From: Planctomicrobium piriforme
GTDB taxonomy: Bacteria; Planctomycetota; Planctomycetia; Pirellulales; UBA1268
NCBI GenBank assembly: GCA_945871035.1
Contig: CAMBUD010000017.1
Location: 1-37,863, forward strand
Length of the DNA stretch: 37,863 nt
Direction: 5' to 3'
Under the pieces are notes generated by a model, which saw only the letters and a list, made by a program, of their open reading frames with translations, did no database searches and was not told the origin of the DNA. Shown piece after piece: positions 7,916-15,029 of this stretch. How positions within the stretch are numbered: position 1 is the first letter of the stretch; every line of letters starts with the position of its first letter. The translations under genes were made by a program, and so were the position numbers.

Positions 7916-7992
7916 CAGCGGGCGTTAAAACCGGTCTGGTTACACTCAACAGCCGTTTTCTTCCCAGTGCTGCACGGCAGTTTTGCCCGCTG
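7916..7992. other. Second inverted-repeat element upstream of tRNA-Thr
   Basis: CAGCGGGC (7916-7923) is perfectly complementary to GCCCGCTG (7985-7992). The interior can form two small stems: AACC/GGTT, and GCCGT with ACGGC. No U-run follows. It may be part of a longer RNA or a DNA-level site; I cannot tell which strand matters. Confidence 0.35.
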
Positions 7993-8006
7993 AGAACCCC
8001 TGACTC

Positions 8007-8036
8007 TTGACGTTCGGGGGTGGGCTGCGCTATCTT
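8007..8036 (+). promoter_or_regulatory. Sigma-70-like promoter for tRNA-Thr
   Basis: TTGACG (8007-8012), an 18-bp spacer, TATCTT (8031-8036). A start near 8043 would give a 5' leader of about 55 nt before the tRNA and could also read on into the TPR/alpha-CTD gene at 8216. Confidence 0.5.
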
Positions 8037-8098
8037 TTGGGGTTTTAAATGGCGGTGTTTCGGCCCGTTGCCAGACAGTTGTCGTTGTTGCCCCCGTC

Positions 8099-8172
8099 GC
8101 CAGCGTAGCTTCAATTGGCAGAGCACCGCATTCGTAATGCGGGGGTTGTGGGTTCGATTCCCACCGCTGGCT
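8099..8172 (+). tRNA. tRNA-Thr, anticodon CGT
   Basis: A full cloverleaf is visible: 7-bp acceptor stem GCCAGCG with CGCTGGC, D-arm GCTT to GAGC, anticodon stem CCGCA/TGCGG around loop TTCGTAA (anticodon CGT, reads ACG), and T-arm GTGGG-TTCGATT-CCCAC. The discriminator base is T and the 3' CCA is not encoded. The gene starts 44 bp before the ATG of the TPR/alpha-CTD protein and may share its transcript. Confidence 0.96.
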
Positions 8173-8215
8173 TTCCGGTGTATCTGAGGCCCTGAACGGT
8201 AGAGGTTTTATTCCA

Positions 8216-9541
8216 ATGGTTTCCACAGTTAGTTTCGATACCCGTGATCTCGTCAACGGCACCGGTCCTTTTGGACCATCCGAAATCCGTGAACTGCTGC
8301 ATGCGCTGGGAAGTGATCCAGCTATGCACCGCGACCTACGGCTGGCCGTGAAAGAACTTGAAACTTCAACCGATCGCAGTCCTGCCGCTGCAGTGAGACT
8401 CGGTGTCTGTCAGTTTCTTCTCGGTCGGCATGAGGATTCGCTTGAAACGCTCCGATCGGGTGATGGCGGGGCTTTGTCGCTTTATTATCAAGGTCTTGCG
8501 CAGGCCGCCACGGGCGCATCTGACAAGGCGGAGGAAACGTTAAAGTCTGCCGAAAAAGCCGGCTACAACGCCACCGCCTGTGCGGTAGCAATCGCCGATT
8601 CGATGCGCTCGAGCGGACGCTTAAGCGAAGCCAATACTTTTATGACAACGATCAGCGAACCCCGCGAGGATGCCGCCGATTACTGGGCCACCAAGGGATT
8701 GATCTTGGCTGATGGTGGTGCGCCGATTCTGGAAACCGTGGCCACACTTGAAAAGGCGTTAGCGGTTGATTCGGGCAATCCCGCAGCTCTTTTTGCATTG
8801 GGTGTGATCCACGATCGTGTTGGCAACGATGAAGAAGCGCAGGCTTGCTACGAACGATCTCTGGAACGTTACCCTGCCTCGGTTGGAGCCCTGTTGAATT
8901 TAGGGTTGATCTACGAGGATCAAAACGATTTCGCTAAAGCCCAAAAATGCTACAAGCGGATTCTTGCGGCGTTTCCCGATAATCTCCGGGCCCGTCTTTT
9001 TCTTAAAGACTCATCGGCATCTGGCGACCTGCAAATGGATGAACAGGAGCAGAAGCAGCGTGATCGAATCGACCAAGTTCTGGGCCTGCCAGTAACAGAT
9101 TTCGAACTCTCTGTACGCAGTCGTAATTGCCTGCAGAAAATGGGCATCATGACGCTCGGTGATCTCGCCAGAATTAGTGAGCTCGATATTCTTGAAAGTA
9201 AAAACTTTGGTGAAACGAGTCTTGTTGAAATCAAGGACATGCTCGCCTCCAAGGGACTGACGTTGGGCCAGTTTGCGGAGCCATCGTTTGTATCGTCTCC
9301 CGAACCGGATCCGATTGAACCATCGGCCGATGAGCAGGAAATCTATTCGCTTCCGCTTACTGAACTCAATCTTTCTGTGCGGGCTAGAAAATGCACGACA
9401 AAACTGGGGATTAATACGATCGGAGAACTCGTCCGTCGCACGGGTGATGATCTGATGGAGTGCAAGAATTTCGGTGTTACGAGCCTGAACGAAGTGCGCG
9501 AAAAGCTCACCGAGAGAAATCTCAAATTGCGCGGCGACTAA
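8216..9541 (+). CDS. TPR protein with two RNA polymerase alpha-CTD domains
   Basis: A 441-residue protein. Residues about 55-260 contain TPR-type helical repeats (for example around 190-255). Two C-terminal domains, 291-352 and 379-439, each closely resemble the C-terminal domain of the RNA polymerase alpha subunit. In the first, LSVRSRNC carries the equivalents of E. coli Arg265 (R301) and Asn268 (N304), and KNFGETS those of Asn294, Gly296 and Ser299. In the second, R389, N418, G420 and S423 are kept but the Asn268 position is Lys392. These residues contact UP-element DNA in alpha. No alpha N-terminal dimerisation domain is present, so it is not a core subunit. A role as DNA-binding or RNA-polymerase-associated factor is inference. 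The gene lies just after tRNA-Thr and ends at a hairpin at 9550-9577. Confidence 0.85.
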   Translation: MVSTVSFDTRDLVNGTGPFGPSEIRELLHALGSDPAMHRDLRLAVKELETSTDRSPAAAVRLGVCQFLLGRHEDSLETLRSGDGGALSLYYQGLAQAATGASDKAEETLKSAEKAGYNATACAVAIADSMRSSGRLSEANTFMTTISEPREDAADYWATKGLILADGGAPILETVATLEKALAVDSGNPAALFALGVIHDRVGNDEEAQACYERSLERYPASVGALLNLGLIYEDQNDFAKAQKCYKRILAAFPDNLRARLFLKDSSASGDLQMDEQEQKQRDRIDQVLGLPVTDFELSVRSRNCLQKMGIMTLGDLARISELDILESKNFGETSLVEIKDMLASKGLTLGQFAEPSFVSSPEPDPIEPSADEQEIYSLPLTELNLSVRARKCTTKLGINTIGELVRRTGDDLMECKNFGVTSLNEVREKLTERNLKLRGD

Positions 9542-9549
9542 CTGTTCGT

Positions 9550-9577
9550 GGGAAAAGCCATCCATGGCCTTTTCCCA
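9550..9577 (+). terminator. Hairpin terminator after the TPR/alpha-CTD gene
   Basis: GGGAAAAGCC pairs with GGCCTTTTCCC around a 6-nt loop with a single bulge, 9 bp after the stop codon. Only a short ATTT follows, so termination may be partial. Confidence 0.5.
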
Positions 9578-9609
9578 TTTGAGAGGCCGAGAAAAACGCC
9601 GAGGGCATT

Positions 9610-9659
9610 CATGGTCAGCCATGGTCAGCCATGGTCAGCCATGATAGGCCATGTTCGGC
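9610..9659. repeat. Five 10-bp tandem repeats, CATGGTCAGC type
   Basis: Three perfect units of CATGGTCAGC (9610, 9620, 9630) are followed by two diverged ones, CATGATAGGC (9640) and CATGTTCGGC (9650). Neighbouring units create CCATGG palindromes spaced one helical turn apart. No coding frame explains it; a protein-binding array or simple slippage are both possible. Confidence 0.85.
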
Positions 9660-9829
9660 GCGTGCCCTTCCTGCGGCAGAACGTTTCCACAGTCTGCTAA
9701 CAGTCTCGCTGTCCAAACGCCTTCTGAACAGTGCCTTGTTGGGGTGCTTTTTTCAAGCACTGCGGAGAGCAATCAGGCACATAGTAGCTTAGATTAAGTG
9801 TTAAACAGGCCTGCTGGTGAGTCGGTTGG

Positions 9830-9858
9830 TTGCGTTTGTTGCATTTTCTGGGTACTGT
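9830..9858 (+). promoter_or_regulatory. Possible promoter of the DUF4912 gene
   Basis: TTGCGT (9830-9835), a 17-bp spacer, TACTGT (9853-9858). It lies downstream of the longest possible start (9798) and so supports the internal ATG at 9945. The rest of the 9578-9944 gap holds the 10-bp repeats and a small hairpin (9744-9760). Confidence 0.35.
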
Positions 9859-9944
9859 TTGAGTGTCGGCTCAATGGGCTCTCTTTGGTCTCTTGGGCAC
9901 AATCTCGATGCGATTTCAATGCGCTTTTGCAGGAAACCTTCCGC

Positions 9945-11081
9945 ATGACACTTGCAAGCCTGAGGGAAAAGCCTGTCCGTGATCTGGCGCGTTTGGCCAA
10001 GCAGCACGGTGTTGCCGGCTGGCATGCAATGCGCAAAGATCAGTTGATCCGCGCGTTGGTGCGCAAGGCGAAGGCACGACAAACTGTGCCAGCGGCAGCA
10101 CATTCTGCTGCCGCTGTGCTCATGGTGCAAACCATGCTGAAGCGTTCGGTGCCTACAGTTTCGACGGGCTCTGCCGCCAGCCGACGTCAAGCCGTTATCA
10201 GCCAGCGCATCCAAGAGGCACGCGAACATCTCGCCAAGGCTAAAAACCTAGCCACTGCACGTCCGGAAACAAGTCGTTCGTCCTTGACCCGAGACAAAAT
10301 TGTGCTGATGGTACGCGGGCCTCACTGGCTGCATGCGTTCTGGGAAGTGACACCGCGGAGCATTGCAAGAGCTCAGGCAGCACTTGGGCAGGAGTGGCAC
10401 GGTGCTCGGCCGGTGTTGCGCGTTCTGGAAATTGAAAATGGGATGCAAGCATCCTCCTCCGAGCGTGTGAATCGTGATATTAACGTGCACGGCGGCGTTA
10501 AAAACTGGTTTATTGATGTGCGCAATCCTTTACGATGCCGCGTTGAGATTGGCTATTTGGCTGCCTCGGGAAGATTCCAATCGCTCGCCCGCAGCAATAC
10601 GGTTTCAACACCGAGTGTTCCGCATGGCGATACGCTCGACGCCCACTGGGGAGAAATCGTCGGAGACAGCGAGAAAATCTATGCCATGAGTGGTGGCTTT
10701 TCCACGGAAAATAACAGCTCTGAAATTCAAGAACTTTTTGAGGAACGCCTGAAACGACCAATGGGCCCGCCCACTGCGCGACGGGCCTCTGTAGACAATG
10801 CGAGGCTTTCGCATCCAACTGGAACTTCGCCTCTTGAAGTTGAAGCCGAGATGATTATTTACGGCGTTACGCAGGTGGGTTCTTACGTCACACTCCAGGG
10901 CGAACCGGTGAAGGTGCAGCCTGATGGAACGTTTCGCATCCGCGTAGACCTACCAAATAAACGACAGGTTTTGCCCCTTGTTGCTAGCACGGCCGATGGT
11001 GTGGAGCAACAAACCGTGGTAATCGCAATCGAACGCAATACAAAAACCATGGAGCCATTTGGGCGAGAGTCTTTGATTTAG
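9945..11081 (+). CDS. DUF4912 protein with Rho-N-like N-terminus
   Basis: A 378-residue protein. I chose ATG 9945 because AGGA lies 10 nt upstream and the first domain begins at once; an open frame extends up to 9798 but its codons look non-coding. Residues 5-42 resemble the Rho N-terminal/SAP-like helical fold (VRDLARLAK...MRKDQLIRAL). Residues about 117-225 match DUF4912: a hydrophobic strand, an HWLHAFWEV motif, and a W-F-I-D-V..P segment. Residues 300-366 form a predicted beta-rich tail (GVTQVGSYVTLQGEP then a G.F.I.V strand) like an Ig-type or carboxypeptidase-regulatory fold. The function of DUF4912 is unknown to me. The first domain suggests nucleic-acid contact, the last a binding surface. 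Confidence 0.75.
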   Translation: MTLASLREKPVRDLARLAKQHGVAGWHAMRKDQLIRALVRKAKARQTVPAAAHSAAAVLMVQTMLKRSVPTVSTGSAASRRQAVISQRIQEAREHLAKAKNLATARPETSRSSLTRDKIVLMVRGPHWLHAFWEVTPRSIARAQAALGQEWHGARPVLRVLEIENGMQASSSERVNRDINVHGGVKNWFIDVRNPLRCRVEIGYLAASGRFQSLARSNTVSTPSVPHGDTLDAHWGEIVGDSEKIYAMSGGFSTENNSSEIQELFEERLKRPMGPPTARRASVDNARLSHPTGTSPLEVEAEMIIYGVTQVGSYVTLQGEPVKVQPDGTFRIRVDLPNKRQVLPLVASTADGVEQQTVVIAIERNTKTMEPFGRESLI

Positions 11082-11107
11082 ATACGATTTAGAAACGAGT
11101 TAGATAC
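11075..11107. repeat. Three 11-bp tandem repeats over the DUF4912 stop codon
   Basis: GATTTAGATAC (11075), GATTTAGAAAC (11086) and GAGTTAGATAC (11097). Each unit carries a TAG; the first supplies the stop codon of the DUF4912 gene. Confidence 0.7.
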
Positions 11108-12131
11108 GTCGTCTCATTGCGGTAAACCATATCGGATCGCGATAGACGGTGTTTACCAATCAAGAGTGCGTTCAGGAAGTCTGTGGCGATAAGTTTTCTG
11201 CCATGTTCGTGATGATGTCGAACCATGCCGGTGAGCTCTTAACGAGGCTCGTTGGGGCCTATAAATGGGTTTTAATAGCGTGTACAGCCGACGGTCCCGA
11301 CTCCGGTTGGGATTGCCGCTCGGATCACATGCCTCAAAATCCAGGGCACCCCCTTTTTTTTCAAACGAGCTCTCCGCATACCGCGACGCCACGGCATTGC
11401 GGTGGAAAACTTATCGCTACGCCTTCTTGATATGTACGGCCGTTTGCACCTGTTTTTGTGTCCCTAGCTTCGGCTCGTGCAGTGTTTACGGGTTTTTTCC
11501 CCGGACTCAAACTGCCCTCTGAAAAAAGGTGCGCTCTCTGCAAAGTGGATGGAACTTAACCCCCATTCACTACCGGAGGCCAGAGCGTCCTCTGTCAGTT
11601 GCCGCCCAATTGCGACCTGACGAGCCGGCTCCTGCTTTCGGCACGGCTGTACGACGCGGCTCCTCTTTGCACCGAGAGCACGATGGCTCGGCCGCGCAAG
11701 CGTGGCCGGCGCCGCAAGAGATGCTCAATAGTCGCTGACGAAGAACGGCGTTCTCAATCTATGGCCGCTCCCACAGTGCTCGGCTCGCAGACACAGCTGC
11801 AGAGTTTTCGCGGCTCCCGCGAGACCGCTACGGATCGTGGCCGAGCGCGGCGATTGGCAGAGGCCGGGTAGCACTTTGGACAAAACGGACGTTTAGCAAA
11901 TGGGGAAAAGTGTATAGCCGATTTTTTTCCACGGGCAGGTCGTGGCAGAAAATGACTGCAGACACGCTACGAGCCATATCGCAGGCTGTGCCGTCAAGCA
12001 GATTGCATTGCCCCCTCTGGAGGCAGTACCATACATCTGTGCACGTAGCGGCGAGCGGCCACCGAAGAAGTGCCAAAGGTGTTCTTGAGTCGAAGATATT
12101 CTTTCGGCCGAGATCTTTTAGTCGAGAATAG
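11108..12131. other. Roughly 1 kb without a convincing gene
   Basis: No open frame here shows family features or a good ribosome-binding site. Visible structure: GGTAAAC (11121-11127) and GTTTACC (11151-11157), an inverted repeat that may end the DUF4912 transcript; TCGCGG-CTC-CCGCGA near 11808; and CCACG/CGTGG near 11931. A short basic frame beginning at the ATG at 11683 is possible but unsupported. The comEC promoter should be in the last 100 bp; I see no clean match. Confidence 0.5.
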
Positions 12132-15029
12132 ATGCAGGGTGCGATGGTGTCGATACGTTCGATACGAGTGATCGGCCAAACCGCCGGTGAGTATGGCTCT
12201 CTTTGGAAAGCCCGATTGACGCGTCTTTGTCATTGCGCTTTTGCACTAGGCCGTGCGAGCATGCAGGCGGCTGTGCAGCACACGCGGCAACTGCGTTGTC
12301 GAGAACCTCTGCCGAGCAGGCCGCTGGTGGTTGTGGCCGCTGCGATGATCGGCGGCTGTGTCGTAGCCCGATTGGCTTCAGTATCGGCGACGGCATGGTG
12401 GCTGGCAGCAATCGGTTCGCTTGCTCTTTGGGGTTGGTTTGCCTTGAAAAAACAATTGAGTCGGGCAACGATTGCCCTTTGTCTGGCGATCGCCTGCGGC
12501 TCTGCAAGTTGGTTTACGGTTCGCGCTAATCTGTTTGGCAGCAACGATTTGGCCTGGAGTCTGGCAGATGCGGCTGCGCCCGTTGCAATCGAGGGAACAG
12601 TTGTCGAGTCATTTCGGCTTCTGAAGCCGGCCCAAACAGATCCCATGCGGGCCATTGTGCTCGAGCCGTCGAGTGAGTGTGTAGTGGCCGTTCAAGCCGT
12701 CTCGAGCGGCGGGGTGTGGCGATCAGCCTCAGGACGCGCGACGGTCATTGTTGATGGCGATCCACCCACAATAATAGCCGGCAGTCGGATACGAGTTTTT
12801 GGTCGTGGCGTGCGGCCGTCGGCGGCGCTTAATCCTGGCGAGTTCGATTTTCGCCAAGCTGCCCGGTCGCTGCGCTGTCTGTCTATCGTGCGGTCGCGTT
12901 CCCAAGATTACCTGCGCGTGCTGGAGCAACCTGCTTGGTATTCGCTGGCAGCCTTCACCGATCGCCTCCGGTCGGCCGGCGTGGCTGTGTTGCGAGCCCA
13001 CCTCTCCAAAGAACGAGCACCGCTAGGCGCAGCGCTCTTGTTGGGAAGCCGTGAGTCGTTGCCACGCGAAGAGTCGCGAGAGTTCCTCGTCACTGGCACC
13101 ATTCACATCCTCTCGATTTCTGGACTGCACGTCGGCATTTTAGCGATAGCGCTCTTCGGAGTGTTGCGAACGCTGGCCGTGCCCCGTGGCTGGTCGCTGC
13201 TCTCAGTAGCCCTCTGCACGGGACTCTACATGTTGCTGGTGCGCGCCGAAACACCCGTTATGCGGGCCACGCTGCTCGTCTGGCTGGCCTGCATCGGTGC
13301 GGCCGTCGGTCGGCGTTCGCTGGGAATCAATGCCTTGGCCGTGGCTGCCATCATCGTGCTGGCGTGGCATCCGCCCGAACTCTTTCGGATTGGCACACAG
13401 TTATCGTTTCTTTCCACAGCCGTCCTGATCGCAGCGGTGGCTGCAATCCCTAGCCATCGGCAGGTGACCGATCCCATCGAGCGGCTGATTGACCGCAGTC
13501 GGTCGCCGATCGAGCGCTGGTCTAGACGACACGCATGGCAGGCCGTGCAACTTGTTCTGGTGGGAACGGCCGTATGGGCGGCAACAGCGCCGATCGTTGC
13601 GTCACAATTTCACCTTGTCAGCCCTGTAGCGCTCCTGCTCAATCCTTTGATTGCACCACTGGTCAGCTTGGCAATGGCGTGGGGATTTCTCTGCCTGCTA
13701 GCGGCTCCGTTTTCATCACTGTTGGCTGGACTATTCGGATGGGCATGCGACCAAACCCTCCGCTGTATCGACACAATGGTGACGGCAGCGGCGAGCCTGC
13801 CTGGAGCCTACGCCTGGGTTGCCGGCCCAGCGCTGTGGTGGGTGGTGGGATGGTATGCGCTGTTATTGGCCACGCTGTTTCTTCTGCCGCGCGAACGGCT
13901 CAAACGCATCGGCACTTGGGGAGCCGTAGCTGCGCTCTGGATGATGGTGGGGCTGGTTTGTGCGGCGGGACATCAGCTTATTTTTCCGAGGGCAGCGGTG
14001 CTGGAAGCGATTGTGGCCGCCATGGGGCACGGCTGTGGCATTGTTGTGCAGAGCCCAACCGGACAGTGTCTTGTGTACGACGCAGGCCGCTTGGGCGCAC
14101 CCGGTGCCGGTTGTCGGGCGCTGGCCGCTGTGCTCTGGAGTCGGGGCATCAAACGCATCGATACGCTCGTGATCTCCCACGCCGATAGCGATCATTTCAA
14201 TGCGGTGCCAGAACTGCTGAAGCGATTTTATGTCGGCAAGCTTTTCGTACCAAGGCGGCTATTAGAAAGTTCGTCTCCGGCTGTAGGCGAAATGCTGCGG
14301 CAGGTGCGCATGGCTGGCATTCCGATTCATTCGGTGCAGGCGGGAGACTCAATACCGCTCGATGCACTTTGTCGCGTGCGAGTGCTGCATCCGCCGCCGG
14401 AACCGATTGTCGCCAGTGCACAATTCCTGGCTCATTCGCAGAGTATGAGCGCATCCTTTGCCACCAGTGGGCTGCGGAGCGAAAGTCGCGCAAGCGACAA
14501 TGCCACGAGCCTCGTGCTATCGATTGAATCGGCCGGCCGAAGATTGCTTCTCACCGGTGATATCGAGGGGGAAGCGGCGGCACGCTTTGCAGCAGCCGAT
14601 CCTGACAGCTGTGACACGCTGCTTGCCCCACACCATGGCACCCGCACGAGCTTGCCACCCCTGATAGCCCGAGCAACGGCACCAGACTGGGTTATTGCCA
14701 GCGGTGTCGGCGGGGCCAGTTGGCCGGAGGTGCGACGTGCATACGAAGCTGCTCGGGAAGATGGAGGTGCCAGCACGGTTCTCAAAACTGGAGGCGATGG
14801 GGCTATTGCTTTAACGTTTACGGCCGCCACCACGCATGTTGAGCAATTTACGCGCACCGGTTGGCAACAGGTCGTGCCGACGGGCCTCAGCCCGTTGCCG
14901 TTTCCCTTTTCCACCGCCACGCGGCGGCCGCTAGCAGCAGAAAATTCGCGACTAGAAAGGCAAAAAACTCTGTCTGGCCACCCTTTCCAAAACCATAGGA
15001 GTGCAGGCCAGCACCCAGCAGAAAATTAA
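12132..15029 (+). CDS. comEC: ComEC/Rec2 DNA-uptake channel protein
   Basis: ComEC forms the inner-membrane channel through which single-stranded DNA enters during transformation. The 965-residue protein has an N-terminal two-helix/DUF4131 region (about 60-240), the multi-spanning competence domain (about 270-600; ILSISGLHVGI is the family signature) and a C-terminal metallo-beta-lactamase domain with HxDxDH at 683-688 and HHG at 834-836, thought to act as a nuclease. The start is uncertain (ATG 12132, 12144 or 12261). The last 45 or so codons are antisense to the 3' end of ccsA: the two genes overlap tail to tail by 143 bp. The end of ComEC after the lactamase fold is low-complexity and looks like acquired read-through. 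No other competence genes are in the window. Confidence 0.92.
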   Translation: MQGAMVSIRSIRVIGQTAGEYGSLWKARLTRLCHCAFALGRASMQAAVQHTRQLRCREPLPSRPLVVVAAAMIGGCVVARLASVSATAWWLAAIGSLALWGWFALKKQLSRATIALCLAIACGSASWFTVRANLFGSNDLAWSLADAAAPVAIEGTVVESFRLLKPAQTDPMRAIVLEPSSECVVAVQAVSSGGVWRSASGRATVIVDGDPPTIIAGSRIRVFGRGVRPSAALNPGEFDFRQAARSLRCLSIVRSRSQDYLRVLEQPAWYSLAAFTDRLRSAGVAVLRAHLSKERAPLGAALLLGSRESLPREESREFLVTGTIHILSISGLHVGILAIALFGVLRTLAVPRGWSLLSVALCTGLYMLLVRAETPVMRATLLVWLACIGAAVGRRSLGINALAVAAIIVLAWHPPELFRIGTQLSFLSTAVLIAAVAAIPSHRQVTDPIERLIDRSRSPIERWSRRHAWQAVQLVLVGTAVWAATAPIVASQFHLVSPVALLLNPLIAPLVSLAMAWGFLCLLAAPFSSLLAGLFGWACDQTLRCIDTMVTAAASLPGAYAWVAGPALWWVVGWYALLLATLFLLPRERLKRIGTWGAVAALWMMVGLVCAAGHQLIFPRAAVLEAIVAAMGHGCGIVVQSPTGQCLVYDAGRLGAPGAGCRALAAVLWSRGIKRIDTLVISHADSDHFNAVPELLKRFYVGKLFVPRRLLESSSPAVGEMLRQVRMAGIPIHSVQAGDSIPLDALCRVRVLHPPPEPIVASAQFLAHSQSMSASFATSGLRSESRASDNATSLVLSIESAGRRLLLTGDIEGEAAARFAAADPDSCDTLLAPHHGTRTSLPPLIARATAPDWVIASGVGGASWPEVRRAYEAAREDGGASTVLKTGGDGAIALTFTAATTHVEQFTRTGWQQVVPTGLSPLPFPFSTATRRPLAAENSRLERQKTLSGHPFQNHRSAGQHPAEN

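Noticed and set aside
7678..8329. Minus-strand open frames (7678-8262 and 8111-8329) over tRNA-Thr, with residues like SNPQPPHYECGALPI and VGIEPTTPALRMRC
   Set aside because: These are the well-known false translations of the antisense strand of a tRNA gene; the frames also cross the folded ncRNA region.
9798..9944. Upstream extension of the DUF4912 frame
   Set aside because: The residues are cysteine- and tryptophan-rich without family pattern, and a promoter-like pair lies inside the region.
11599..11871. Small basic frame with ATG at 11683 (MARPRKRGRRRKRC)
   Set aside because: No ribosome-binding site, no neighbour logic, and the arginine run fits GC-rich non-coding sequence; kept as a gap note only.
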